A stretch of DNA of 64,000 bases from Pararhizobium capsulatum DSM 1112 (GTDB lineage Bacteria; Pseudomonadota; Alphaproteobacteria; Rhizobiales; Rhizobiaceae), in NCBI RefSeq assembly GCF_030814475.1, contig NZ_JAUSVF010000002.1, positions 806,001 to 870,000 on the forward strand, read 5' to 3'. Position 1 is the first letter of the stretch; each line of letters starts with the position of its first letter. Under the pieces are notes generated by a model. It worked only from the letters and a program-made list of their open reading frames with translations, was not told the origin of the DNA and ran no database searches. This document shows positions 8,635 to 16,663 of the stretch, piece by piece. A program made the position numbers and the translations under genes.

Positions 8635-10215
8635 TTACTCCGCGGCTGGCACAATATTGGGGGAAATCAACGTCGCTTCCGGCTCATGGTCCGGTTCGGG
8701 CCCCTGTTTGATCGCCTTGATCATCAGCGTCATCTCGACAACGATCAGGGCGGTATAGAGAACGGCAAAGCCGACAATGGTGAGCAGCACGGTACCGGCG
8801 CCGAGGCTTGAGACAGCCATCGCCGTTGGCAACACCCCTTCGATCACCCAGGGCTGACGGCCGATCTCCGCGACGATCCAACCCGCCTCGATGGCGATCC
8901 ACGGAAGCGGAATGGCAAAAACCGCAATCCGCAGCAGCAAGGGGTAGCGATCAAGATGCCGGCGCGCCGACAGCCAGAAGAACACGGCCGTCAGCAGGAT
9001 GAAGAACATGCCGAGCCCGACCATGATGCGGAACGACCAGAAAAGGGTCGGCACATGGGGGATGGTATCCATCGCCGCCTGCTTGATCTGTGCATCCGTC
9101 GCCTGGCGCGGATCATCGACGTAACGCTTTAAGAGCAGCGCGTAGCCGAGGTCATGACCGAGATCCTCGAACGAGGTTTTGACATCGGCGGCGACTTCGG
9201 TGTTGACCGGTGTTGCGCGGATTTTCGCCAGCGCGTCATAGGCCTTGATGCCGTCGCGGATGCGTTGTTCCGCCTGCAGCTCCAGCTTGTCGATGCCCGG
9301 AATTTCCGTCGTCAGCGAACGGGTGCCGATCAGACCCATGACCCACGGGATATGGACGGCGAAATGGGTTTCGCGTGTTTCCTGATTGGGAAAGCCGAAG
9401 GCCGTAAAGGCAGCGGGCGCCGGCTCGGTTTCCCACATAGCCTCGATGGCGGCGAGCTTCATCTTCTGGTTTTCAGTGGCGAGATAGCCGCTTTCGTCAC
9501 CCAGGACGACGACCGATAGTGCAGAGGCAAGGCCGAAGGAAGCTGCGACCGTCATGGAGCGTTTGGCAAGGTCGATATGCCGGCCCTTCAAAAGATACCA
9601 GGCGGACACGCCGAGCACAAAGATAGACGCACAGACGTAGCCGGCCGAGACCGTGTGTACAAATTTCGCCTGGGCGACGGGATTGAAGACCACGTCATAG
9701 AAGCTGGTGATCTCCATGCGCATCGTCTGCGGATTGAGCGCCGAGCCCACCGGGTTCTGCATCCAGCCATTGGCGACCAGGATCCAGAGCGCCGAGAAAT
9801 TCGAACCAAAGGCCACGCACCAGGTTGCGGTGAGATGGCCGACCTTCGACATCTTGTCCCAGCCGAAGAAGAACAGGCCGACGAAGGTTGCCTCGAGGAA
9901 GAAGGCCATCAGCCCTTCGATCGCCAGCGGCGCCCCGAAGATATCGCCGACATAATAGCTGTAGTAGCTCCAGTTCATGCCGAACTGGAACTCCATGACG
10001 AGGCCGGTGGCCACGCCCAGCACGAAGTTGATGCCGAAGAGCGTACCCCAGAATTTGGTCATCTGGCGCCAGATCTGCCGGCCGGTCATCACATAGGTGG
10101 TTTCCATGATGGCAAGCAGCATGGAAAGCCCAAGTGTCAACGGCACGAAGAGAAAGTGGTAGAGGGCTGTCAGTGCGAACTGAAAGCGAGATAAGGAGAC
10201 GATGTCGAATTCCAT
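8635..10215 (-). CDS. cydA: Cytochrome bd ubiquinol oxidase subunit I
   Basis: Catalytic subunit carrying haems b558, b595 and d and the quinol site. Over 526 residues it shows the family landmarks: the haem-ligand histidine in FALTALYHFLFVPLTLGLS near residue 19, the GRQPW motif (AEIGRQPWVIEGVLPT) that marks true CydA proteins, and the methionine/histidine helices in between. Length matches the E. coli protein (522), consistent with a long quinol loop. It follows cydC by 48 nt and is followed by cydB and cydX, so the oxidase and its assembly exporter appear to form one transcription unit. Confidence 0.97.
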   Translation of the reverse strand: MEFDIVSLSRFQFALTALYHFLFVPLTLGLSMLLAIMETTYVMTGRQIWRQMTKFWGTLFGINFVLGVATGLVMEFQFGMNWSYYSYYVGDIFGAPLAIEGLMAFFLEATFVGLFFFGWDKMSKVGHLTATWCVAFGSNFSALWILVANGWMQNPVGSALNPQTMRMEITSFYDVVFNPVAQAKFVHTVSAGYVCASIFVLGVSAWYLLKGRHIDLAKRSMTVAASFGLASALSVVVLGDESGYLATENQKMKLAAIEAMWETEPAPAAFTAFGFPNQETRETHFAVHIPWVMGLIGTRSLTTEIPGIDKLELQAEQRIRDGIKAYDALAKIRATPVNTEVAADVKTSFEDLGHDLGYALLLKRYVDDPRQATDAQIKQAAMDTIPHVPTLFWSFRIMVGLGMFFILLTAVFFWLSARRHLDRYPLLLRIAVFAIPLPWIAIEAGWIVAEIGRQPWVIEGVLPTAMAVSSLGAGTVLLTIVGFAVLYTALIVVEMTLMIKAIKQGPEPDHEPEATLISPNIVPAAE

Positions 10216-10263
10216 GGCTTCATTCCCATTGGATATCTGGACGGTATACGGATGCGACCGATC

Positions 10264-11952
10264 TCAATCGGATCGGAGGCGTTCGAGCAGGCGTTGAAAT
10301 TCGCTTTCTCCCCGGCGGGCAACCGTTGTCATGCGCCCGTTTTCAAGGAGGATTATGCGGTCGGCGATGGCGGCCTCTCGTTGCATATGCGTGGCGATGA
10401 CCACGGTTATGTCACGCATACCGGCAAGCCGCCCCAGGATGTCGCGGGCAGTTGCCCCATCGACACCCTCGGTTGGCTCGTCGAGCAGCCAGAGCGGTGC
10501 ACCGTGCAGGATCAGCCTTGCCAGCGAAAGCCGTCGCGCCTGACCGGCGGAAAGTCCTGTACCACCCTCTCCGAGGAGTGTGTCGAGCCCGGCAGGAAGT
10601 TCGGCGACATGGACGGCGAGGCCTGCCTGAGACAGCGCATGCCTCAACACATCGTCCCTCGCAGCGGGTGATGCCATGAGCAGGTTGTCGCGCAGGCTGT
10701 CCTTGAACAGTTCCGTCCGCTGGGTCATCAGCGCGCTTTGCCAGTTTGAAACCGTTCCCTGCTCAGGCTCGAGTTCTCCTGCAAGAAGCCCAAGCAAGGT
10801 CGATTTCCCGGCCCCGCTTGCACCGGTGATGGCGATCCTTTCCCCCGGCTCCAGACGAAACGACACGCCGTTGAGTACAGGCAGCGCTGCTCCGGGATAG
10901 CGTGCGGAGACGTTGTCGAGATACAAGGCAGGTGTGCTGCCCCCCTGCCCGGCCTTTGTAGTGGCTGGCTCATGCACGATGTCGGGGGCGATCCTGCGAG
11001 CGGCAAACAGGGTGCGACCGAATTCCAGCGCACCTCGCTTGAGGCCCGCGAAAGGCTCGAACCCGGCCATGACGGCAAGCACCGCCAGGGCCGCGACCGG
11101 CGCGGTTATGGCGCGGTCTTCAACAAGCTGCCCAACGAACCAGAGCGTTGCCGCAAGCAACAGCGCCGAGACGAGACCAAAAGCCAGCGTTGTTCGCGCC
11201 TCGATACGGTTCAGCCTGTCCTCTTCTCGCGCAGCCAGCCCATCGGCGCGCATGATTGCGGCCTGTTGGGCTGCCATTCGTCCGGTCATGAGAAGATCGG
11301 TTCGCCCCGATACCAGATCAATCACCTTCGCGCGCAGGACCTCGATCGCCTTCGCGCGCCGCCGCGAGGCGTTCATGGCGCCTCGGGCAGCGAGAAGCGG
11401 GATGGACAGGCCGGCGGCAGCGAGCAGGAGGCCAACGCCAAGTCCGAGCAACGGATCGATGAAGGCAAGTGCCAATGCCAGCATCAGTGCCGAAAGCAGC
11501 GCGACCGATGCGGGCACGATGATCCTCAGATAAAGCGAATCCAGTGCGTCGATATCCGACGTCAGGCGATGGAGCATCAGGGCGGGCTGCAGGATAAGCC
11601 GCTGGGCGGCTCCGGGCACAGCCACACCGCGGAAGACACGCTCCCGCAGGCCAGCCAGCACGCGCAAGGTCGCATCGTGGGTAGCAATCCTCTCGCCGTA
11701 ACGGCTGGCCGTGCGTGCCAGGGCGAGGAACCGGATGCCGGCGGCAGGGGCAAACACGTCAAAGGCATAGGCGGCAGTGACCGAGAGACCCGCAAGGGCT
11801 GTTGCTGTGATGAACCATCCGGAGACCGCAAGCAGCGCCATTCCAGCCAGCACTGTCGAAAGCGCAAGCAGGGCGCCAACCAGAAGCCGGCCGCGATGAT
11901 CGGCAAGGAAAAGTCGCGCGACGGGTGAGAGGGGAGAAAGCATTCGTCTCAT
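10264..11952 (-). CDS. cydC: Thiol reductant ABC exporter subunit CydC
   Basis: One half of the heterodimeric CydDC exporter, which moves glutathione/cysteine or haem-related cargo to the periplasm and is required for cytochrome bd assembly. The 562-residue protein has six membrane helices (about residues 15-300) and a C-terminal ABC domain with Walker A GASGAGKST, signature LSAGQARR and Walker B WLLDEPTEG followed by IATHM. ATG 11952 overlaps the cydD stop by 4 nt (ATGA); a second ATG at 11943 is also possible. The order cydD-cydC-cydA-cydB-cydX places maturation genes first. Confidence 0.94.
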   Translation of the reverse strand: MRRMLSPLSPVARLFLADHRGRLLVGALLALSTVLAGMALLAVSGWFITATALAGLSVTAAYAFDVFAPAAGIRFLALARTASRYGERIATHDATLRVLAGLRERVFRGVAVPGAAQRLILQPALMLHRLTSDIDALDSLYLRIIVPASVALLSALMLALALAFIDPLLGLGVGLLLAAAGLSIPLLAARGAMNASRRRAKAIEVLRAKVIDLVSGRTDLLMTGRMAAQQAAIMRADGLAAREEDRLNRIEARTTLAFGLVSALLLAATLWFVGQLVEDRAITAPVAALAVLAVMAGFEPFAGLKRGALEFGRTLFAARRIAPDIVHEPATTKAGQGGSTPALYLDNVSARYPGAALPVLNGVSFRLEPGERIAITGASGAGKSTLLGLLAGELEPEQGTVSNWQSALMTQRTELFKDSLRDNLLMASPAARDDVLRHALSQAGLAVHVAELPAGLDTLLGEGGTGLSAGQARRLSLARLILHGAPLWLLDEPTEGVDGATARDILGRLAGMRDITVVIATHMQREAAIADRIILLENGRMTTVARRGESEFQRLLERLRSD

Positions 11953-13631
11953 TCCGCGGCCTCCCGTAGAACCGTACCACCGATCACGACGCTCCGGTCC
12001 ATCTGAGATGCAAGCACGGGATCGTGGGTGGCGACTATCAGGGTACGGTTGCGAGCCAGCCGCTGCAGGCCGGCGATAACCTCGGCTGCCGTCAGGGAAT
12101 CGAGATGAGCCGTGGGTTCATCCGCGAGAATGATGGAACAGTTTTCATCCGCAGCCGCGCGGGCGATGCCAAGCCGAACGATCTCGCCACCCGAGAGCCC
12201 GACGCCGGCTTCTCCAAGGATGCTGTGGCCATGGGCAGCAGCCACCCGTTCAAGACCGGCCACCCTGATGGCCTCGTCAATTGCCCCCCTGGGCAGATCG
12301 CGGCCCATGGCGATATTGCTGCGGATCGTACCCGCGAAAACATGGGTCGCCTGACCGATCCAGCCGATGGTGGCGGGTGTTTGGCGACAATGCGGTTTGC
12401 CGTCGACAAGGACTTGGCCGCTTTGCGGTGTGAGGAACCCGGCGATCAGTCCGAGCACGGTCGACTTGCCCGATCCGCTCGCTCCGACGAGCGCCAGCTT
12501 TTCTCCATGACGCACGGCGATATTCAGAGCATCAAGGATGATGGGACAGTCTGCGGAATAGGCATAGACAACATCTTTGATTACGACGGCATGGCGGCCA
12601 TCCGCCTTGGCGGGCAAAACCGCCGGGTCGGGCATCCGTTGCGCAGTACCCGCCGGTTTGGCCAAACTCTCCAGCGACATACGCGCAGCAACTCCCGCTG
12701 CCTTGTCGTGCCAGACTGCTGAAAGTTCACGCAGCGGCTCGAAGAACGCAGGTGCCAGAAGGAGGATGAAGAGACCCGTGGACAGGTCGAGCGCATCTCC
12801 CCATGTCGCAGCGTTGATGGTGCCGAGGAGCGCGAAACCCACATAGACCGCGATCAGCGCGACGCCGAGCGCGGCGAAGAGCTCCAGCACGGCGGAGGAC
12901 AGAAAGGCGATCCGCAAGACGGCCATCGTGCGGTGCCGCAGGCTGTCTGCATCCCGGCGAAGCCGTTCCGCGGTCATATCCACGGCTTTCAAAGATCGGA
13001 TCGTCGACAGGCCGCGAAGGCGATCGAGCAGGAAGCCGTTCAGGCTGCCGGTTGCCGCCAGTTGTTTTTCGCTGGCTGCCTGGGCACGCCAGCCGATGAG
13101 CGCCATGAACAAGGGAATGAGGGGCGCAGAAATGAGGAGAATGAGAGCCGCCACCCAGGATTGGAAGGCCACGACGGCGAGGAACACCGTCGGAATCGCA
13201 ACCGCCTTCAGTCGGGCAATATTATAGCGTGCAAGATAGGGTAGCAGCATGTCCGCCTGCTCCCCGAGGATGCTGGCGCACTCCCCGGATGCCTTCTCGC
13301 TCGGCGACCGTTCTGACAATCCGGCGGTTGCCGCGGCACGATGCCGACTTAGCTCGGGACGAGCGGCCTTGAAAGAGAGCCGCGTCGCAGCCGCATCCAG
13401 AACGGCGCGCAGCGTGCCAAGCGCTGCGACCGCCAGCGAGACCGGAAGAAGATTTTCGGCTTTGCCTTGCGTCGCCAGTTCCCCGACCGTCGAGGCAATC
13501 AGCCAGGCCTGAGGCGCCCAAAGCACAGCCGCGACGACGGCGACGATACTGGCCAGGACACCACGATGGTCGCCTTTTTCCTTCGAACCCAGCTGCTGAT
13601 CGATGCCTTGCCCCGGTAACTCGGCACTCAT
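11949..13631 (-). CDS. cydD: Thiol reductant ABC exporter subunit CydD
   Basis: Partner of CydC in the thiol exporter. The 560-residue protein has an N-terminal six-helix membrane domain and a C-terminal ABC domain with GASGSGKST (Walker A), the signature LSGGEIVRLG and Walker B IILADEPTAHLD. The frame is open upstream to 13712, but ATG 13631 has AGAGGTGA in front of it, and the extra upstream residues are arginine-rich and unlike the family. It is the first gene of the operon, and its promoter region holds a perfect FNR/FixK-type site at 13716-13729, which suggests induction under oxygen limitation. Confidence 0.93.
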   Translation of the reverse strand: MSAELPGQGIDQQLGSKEKGDHRGVLASIVAVVAAVLWAPQAWLIASTVGELATQGKAENLLPVSLAVAALGTLRAVLDAAATRLSFKAARPELSRHRAAATAGLSERSPSEKASGECASILGEQADMLLPYLARYNIARLKAVAIPTVFLAVVAFQSWVAALILLISAPLIPLFMALIGWRAQAASEKQLAATGSLNGFLLDRLRGLSTIRSLKAVDMTAERLRRDADSLRHRTMAVLRIAFLSSAVLELFAALGVALIAVYVGFALLGTINAATWGDALDLSTGLFILLLAPAFFEPLRELSAVWHDKAAGVAARMSLESLAKPAGTAQRMPDPAVLPAKADGRHAVVIKDVVYAYSADCPIILDALNIAVRHGEKLALVGASGSGKSTVLGLIAGFLTPQSGQVLVDGKPHCRQTPATIGWIGQATHVFAGTIRSNIAMGRDLPRGAIDEAIRVAGLERVAAAHGHSILGEAGVGLSGGEIVRLGIARAAADENCSIILADEPTAHLDSLTAAEVIAGLQRLARNRTLIVATHDPVLASQMDRSVVIGGTVLREAAE

Positions 13632-14014
13632 GGTTGAAGTCACCTCTGCCTTGGTTGAAGGCACGCGCACCGTGCCCCTTCTGCATGGACTTACAGTCTT
13701 ACGGCGTCGCACAAATTGATACGCATCAATCCCGGCCTACATAGGTACGGATAACGCCAAGGTTGCAAGGGAAAATTCACCGTATCCCGGCGCATAAATG
13801 CCGCGGCCTCGGCCCAACCGATTTTTCAGTGAAAGTACCAAGGCTTGATTTGCGCTTAAACGCGGCAAGGCAGCTGGGGGAAGGAAGCGCCATGCGGGAA
13901 CTCGCAACCAACTCTCCGGGTTCGGAGAAATCAGGAAGAGTGGAAACCGAGGGATTTTCACTTCCGGCAAGCGGTATCAATCCACCTTCGACGTCGGAGA
14001 TCGCTATCGAGCCC
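13632..14014. other. Intergenic region upstream of cydD and downstream of the amine dehydrogenase operon
   Basis: A 383-bp gap. The part next to cydD holds the FNR/FixK box. The rest contains short open frames in several phases with no ribosome-binding site or recognisable protein, so I see no gene. There is no evident strong terminator for the amine dehydrogenase operon, which ends at 14015 reading toward this gap. Confidence 0.5.
13716..13729 (-). promoter_or_regulatory. FNR/FixK-type binding site upstream of cydDCABX
   Basis: TTGAT-ACGC-ATCAA is a perfect match to the consensus TTGAT-N4-ATCAA bound by FNR/FixK-family regulators. It is centred about 91 bp before the cydD start codon, a plausible activator position if transcription starts about 40 bp further downstream. 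It agrees with the expected microaerobic induction of cytochrome bd in rhizobia. Confidence 0.8.
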
Positions 14015-14464
14015 TCACGGCCAGGGATATTCGGCGATTTTCGCGCCCTCTGCCTTTAGGCGAGTTACCAACTGTCGCCGGTAGGCGACGACGTCCGGCA
14101 CAGGCTTTGCTCGCCGGGTGGTGACTTCCTCAGCCGTAAACGGAGCGACAATGGATGGGTCACCCCAGCTTTTGACGACATAGTTGAGAACGGCGGCGAT
14201 CTGCGCGTCGCTGAGGCTTGAACCGACGACACCCGGCACATGCATCATATAGGTGCGGCCTTCGTCATCGGCTGCGAATGCATCTATATAGCCCGGAAAC
14301 TGCGGAATGCCGGCATGCGGTAGGCCCTCGCCCGTCTCGGTGTGACAACCGGCGCAGCGCAGCATGTAGTTGAACCGGGCCGAGTGATCCGAAGCCTGGG
14401 CCGACACCGCGACCAGGGCCAGACCACCGCCCAGGAGTGCTGCCAGCCGCGGGCGCCGAGCCAT
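14015..14464 (-). CDS. Monoheme c-type cytochrome in the amine dehydrogenase operon (second)
   Basis: A 149-residue exported protein with a signal sequence starting MARRPRLAALLGGGLALVAV and one haem-binding CAGCH near residue 44. It carries several methionines (YMMHVPG) downstream that could give the distal haem ligand. It belongs to the small class I cytochrome c type. Start ATG 14464 was chosen because GGGAGG precedes it by 9 nt and it lies immediately after the stop of the preceding gene; longer starts would run into that gene. It is the last gene of the operon and probably takes electrons from the amine dehydrogenase or from the other cytochrome. Confidence 0.8.
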   Translation of the reverse strand: MARRPRLAALLGGGLALVAVSAQASDHSARFNYMLRCAGCHTETGEGLPHAGIPQFPGYIDAFAADDEGRTYMMHVPGVVGSSLSDAQIAAVLNYVVKSWGDPSIVAPFTAEEVTTRRAKPVPDVVAYRRQLVTRLKAEGAKIAEYPWP

Positions 14465-14465
14465 G

Positions 14466-14921
14466 TCAATGGCCCTCCCGCATGGCACGCAGCTGTTTAT
14501 GAGCCTGCGGCGCTTTCAGCGCGGCATCGATTGTTGCCGTGTGCGCAAAGCTCCCGAGACCGTTCAAATCCTTGAGCACATAGTTGGCGACGGCCGTCAG
14601 CTCCTCGAGGGAGCCTGCCTCGGTCTGCGGCGGCATGACCAGGCCGATATAGTCGATGCCGTTGGCGCTGATCTTGCCGCTCAGGCCGCCGGCAAGCACG
14701 CCGGCAATGTAGGTCGGCGCCTTGTCGCCAAGGCGTGACCAGAGTGCCGGATCGACGAGCGGCGGCGCAACACCTTCGGTGCCGACGCCCCCCTCTCCGT
14801 GACAGGCTTCGCAAACCGCCACGAACATGTCCTTGCCATGGTCGGCGGCAAGCGCAGGCGCGGGGGAAACAGTGATGAGCGCCATGGCGGCAAGGGCAAA
14901 CAAGCCATGCCGATCACTCAT
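14466..14921 (-). CDS. Monoheme c-type cytochrome in the amine dehydrogenase operon (first)
   Basis: A 151-residue periplasmic protein with signal peptide MSDRHGLFALAAMALITVSP and a cleavage-type ALA-AD boundary, a single CEACH haem site near residue 37 and LVMPPQ as a likely methionine ligand loop. It overlaps the end of the small-subunit gene by 8 nt, so it is translationally coupled to it. Methylamine dehydrogenase operons usually have a copper amicyanin gene (mauC) at this place; here a cytochrome takes it, as I recall for the aromatic amine dehydrogenase (aau) cluster of Alcaligenes. A role as electron acceptor of the dehydrogenase is inferred. Confidence 0.82.
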   Translation of the reverse strand: MSDRHGLFALAAMALITVSPAPALAADHGKDMFVAVCEACHGEGGVGTEGVAPPLVDPALWSRLGDKAPTYIAGVLAGGLSGKISANGIDYIGLVMPPQTEAGSLEELTAVANYVLKDLNGLGSFAHTATIDAALKAPQAHKQLRAMREGH

Positions 14922-15447
14922 CCGCAACACCCACCAGGACGGCAACGGTGCAGTGATAGCCCTTGTCGGTATTGGCCATGCACCAGTTGATGTCGTTGTA
15001 GAGACCCATGCGATAACCGGGACGCTCGCGCTCCGACGTGAAGCAGAAGGTCGAGCCTGAAACAGAGGCCTTGCCGCAGCAGTCGTTGTATGAAACCAGA
15101 TAATCCTTGTTGTCGTTCGGGTTGCGGCAGGTGCCGACCCAGGAGACTTTCGACGCCGAAGAACCCGGCGGGCAGGCCGTGGTGGTGCCACCCGACGTAT
15201 TGCAGAGATTGCCGTCGAGGGCGCAGTAGCGCCAGTAGTCACAGGTGGTTTCGTCCTCGCCCTCTGCGGCGAAGGCAGAGCCGCCGGTCCGGTCGAAGGG
15301 CAGCATGGGCAACAGCGCCCCGCCGATCAGCGCCGCACCCGTCTTGGCGAGCACGCTGCGCCGGCCATACTGGCGGGCCGCATGGCGGCTGCCGGCCTCG
15401 GTAGCCTTGTCCATCAGGCGAAGAAGGCTTTCAATGAACTGTATCAT
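14914..15447 (-). CDS. mauA: TTQ amine dehydrogenase small (light) subunit
   Basis: Catalytic small subunit whose two tryptophans are cross-linked into tryptophan tryptophylquinone. The 177-residue precursor has a twin-arginine leader (QYGRRSVLAK near residue 30) and a cysteine-rich mature part. The TTQ tryptophans correspond to W103 (VSWVGTC) and W155 (INWCMAN), the catalytic aspartate to D122 (NDCCG) and the active-site threonine to T167 (YHCTV). Motifs such as RERPGY and NWCMAN look closer to aromatic amine dehydrogenase (AauA) than to methylamine dehydrogenase. Ten cysteines are present rather than twelve. ATG 15447 is preceded by GGAG; upstream residues in frame are not family-like. Product: aldehyde and ammonia from primary amines in the periplasm. 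Confidence 0.9.
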   Translation of the reverse strand: MIQFIESLLRLMDKATEAGSRHAARQYGRRSVLAKTGAALIGGALLPMLPFDRTGGSAFAAEGEDETTCDYWRYCALDGNLCNTSGGTTTACPPGSSASKVSWVGTCRNPNDNKDYLVSYNDCCGKASVSGSTFCFTSERERPGYRMGLYNDINWCMANTDKGYHCTVAVLVGVADE

Positions 15448-15472
15448 CGTGTGTCTCCGAAGTTTGAAAATG

Positions 15473-16072
15473 TCAGGAATGCGCCGGAGCAGGGGCGTGC
15501 AGGAAACTCTGGATAGAATCGACACCCATTTCGGCGGCGTTGAACAGGCTTTCGAGCTGCTCGCGGCTATTGATCAGGCCCTTGGACCGGACGATACCTT
15601 CGCCGTCGATCAGCACGGCAAATGGCAGGCGCGAGACGCGGTAGGCCATGCCGAGTTCTGCGGAAAGCGCGTAGGGAAATTCCTGCAGCCCGGCCTTTTC
15701 GATGAAGGACTTGTGCTTGGCTTCCTCGCCGTCGCTTGCCAGCACGATGTCGAGCCAGCGGCCTTCGCTGCGGCGCATCGACTGCAGCGCCGGCAGCATC
15801 TTCTTGCAGATCGGGCAGGTGGTCGACAGGAAGAAGACGAGCGTGCTGCGCTGTCCGCGCGGGCCGATATAGATCGCACCGCCATTAAGGCTGGGCAGCG
15901 TGAAATTGAGCGTCGCCTCGCCGATCTTCGGCCCGGAATCATTAACCAGGGCACCGACAGGCGTGACGCGTTCGAACAGCACTCCGATCTGGCGGGCAAG
16001 AGCAAAGATGACGCCGATGAGGACCAGAACCAGGGCCCAGAGCACGACGACGGCAAAGATGAGAGCGTTCAT
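15473..16072 (-). CDS. mauD: Amine dehydrogenase maturation protein MauD (thioredoxin-like)
   Basis: A 199-residue protein with one N-terminal membrane anchor (MNALIFAVVVLWALVLVLIG) and a periplasmic TlpA/thioredoxin-like domain containing CPICKKMLPAL near residue 100. MauD is required to form the six disulfides of the small subunit in methylamine dehydrogenase. A Cys-x-x-Cys redox pair is retained here. It lies directly upstream of the small-subunit gene with a 25-nt gap, the same order (B-E-D-A) as known mau and aau operons. Length agrees with the family (about 200). Confidence 0.9.
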   Translation of the reverse strand: MNALIFAVVVLWALVLVLIGVIFALARQIGVLFERVTPVGALVNDSGPKIGEATLNFTLPSLNGGAIYIGPRGQRSTLVFFLSTTCPICKKMLPALQSMRRSEGRWLDIVLASDGEEAKHKSFIEKAGLQEFPYALSAELGMAYRVSRLPFAVLIDGEGIVRSKGLINSREQLESLFNAAEMGVDSIQSFLHAPAPAHS

Positions 16073-16117
16073 GTTTTTATCCGGCAGTTCGTTGTCAGAA
16101 TGTGCATAGCCGCCCGC

Positions 16118-16663
16118 CTAGCGCGTCAGGCGGCTATGCCCCGCATTGGCGAGCAATTGCTCGATCACCGCATAAATGAGCCAAGCCATGAGACCGCATC
16201 CGAGCGCCACCGCTGCTTCGGCAATACCGAGCGGCCGCTCCGTGACCATGAGCACCATTGCGGCGATCCCGGCGAGAAGCGTGTTGCGCACGAGCAGGGC
16301 TGCCGACAGCGGCTGGTCAGGACCGCCACAGCCACACTCGATCCGGGTGCGACCCCGCCCGATGTTGATGGCGATGCCAGCGGCATAGGTTCCAAGCAGA
16401 AGGATCGCGAGCGACGCAGCGAACCCCGCCGTCATCGGCAGAACCAGCAGCAGCACGGTTGCGATTTCAGCCGCGATCAGCAGGCGTGCGACGGGCTCAA
16501 CCAGACCTTCTGGCAGAAGCTGATAGTCCGCGACATAGCCGGTTAAGGTGCTGAAATCGGAGGCCTTGTGCCATGCGGCCCGCAGGAACAGCAGCGCCGT
16601 GAAGGTGGTGGCGGATGCCGCCACCATGCCCGGAAATGCGGTCTGGAAGACGCCGTCCATCAT
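16118..16663 (-). CDS. mauE: Amine dehydrogenase maturation membrane protein MauE
   Basis: A 181-residue inner-membrane protein with four to five hydrophobic helices, RAAWHKASDF in the first loop and the conserved ECGCGG cysteine motif after a helix, as in MauE and other DoxX/MauE-type redox partners. MauE works with MauD in disulfide formation or export of the small subunit. Its ATG overlaps the stop codon of the large-subunit gene by 4 nt. A 45-nt gap separates it from mauD. The double cysteine suggests that it passes electrons to the CPIC site of MauD, an inference from the pairing of these genes. Confidence 0.88.
   Translation of the reverse strand: MMDGVFQTAFPGMVAASATTFTALLFLRAAWHKASDFSTLTGYVADYQLLPEGLVEPVARLLIAAEIATVLLLVLPMTAGFAASLAILLLGTYAAGIAINIGRGRTRIECGCGGPDQPLSAALLVRNTLLAGIAAMVLMVTERPLGIAEAAVALGCGLMAWLIYAVIEQLLANAGHSRLTR

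Noticed and set aside
13632..13712. N-terminal extension of CydD to 13712
   Set aside because: The added residues are Arg/Ser-rich and unlike CydD; ATG 13631 has a good ribosome-binding site.
13737..14059. Short open frames in the gap between the cyd and amine dehydrogenase operons
   Set aside because: No ribosome-binding site, no conserved-looking sequence, and frames in both strands overlap one another.
14922..15242. N-terminal extension of the first cytochrome frame to 15242
   Set aside because: The extension lies inside mauA in another phase; starting at 14921 gives a proper signal peptide followed by CxxCH.
15245..16546. A 433-codon plus-strand open frame across the amine dehydrogenase genes
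   Set aside because: It is opposite mauA, mauD and mauE, which all have clear motifs; its translation is charged and repetitive without known features.
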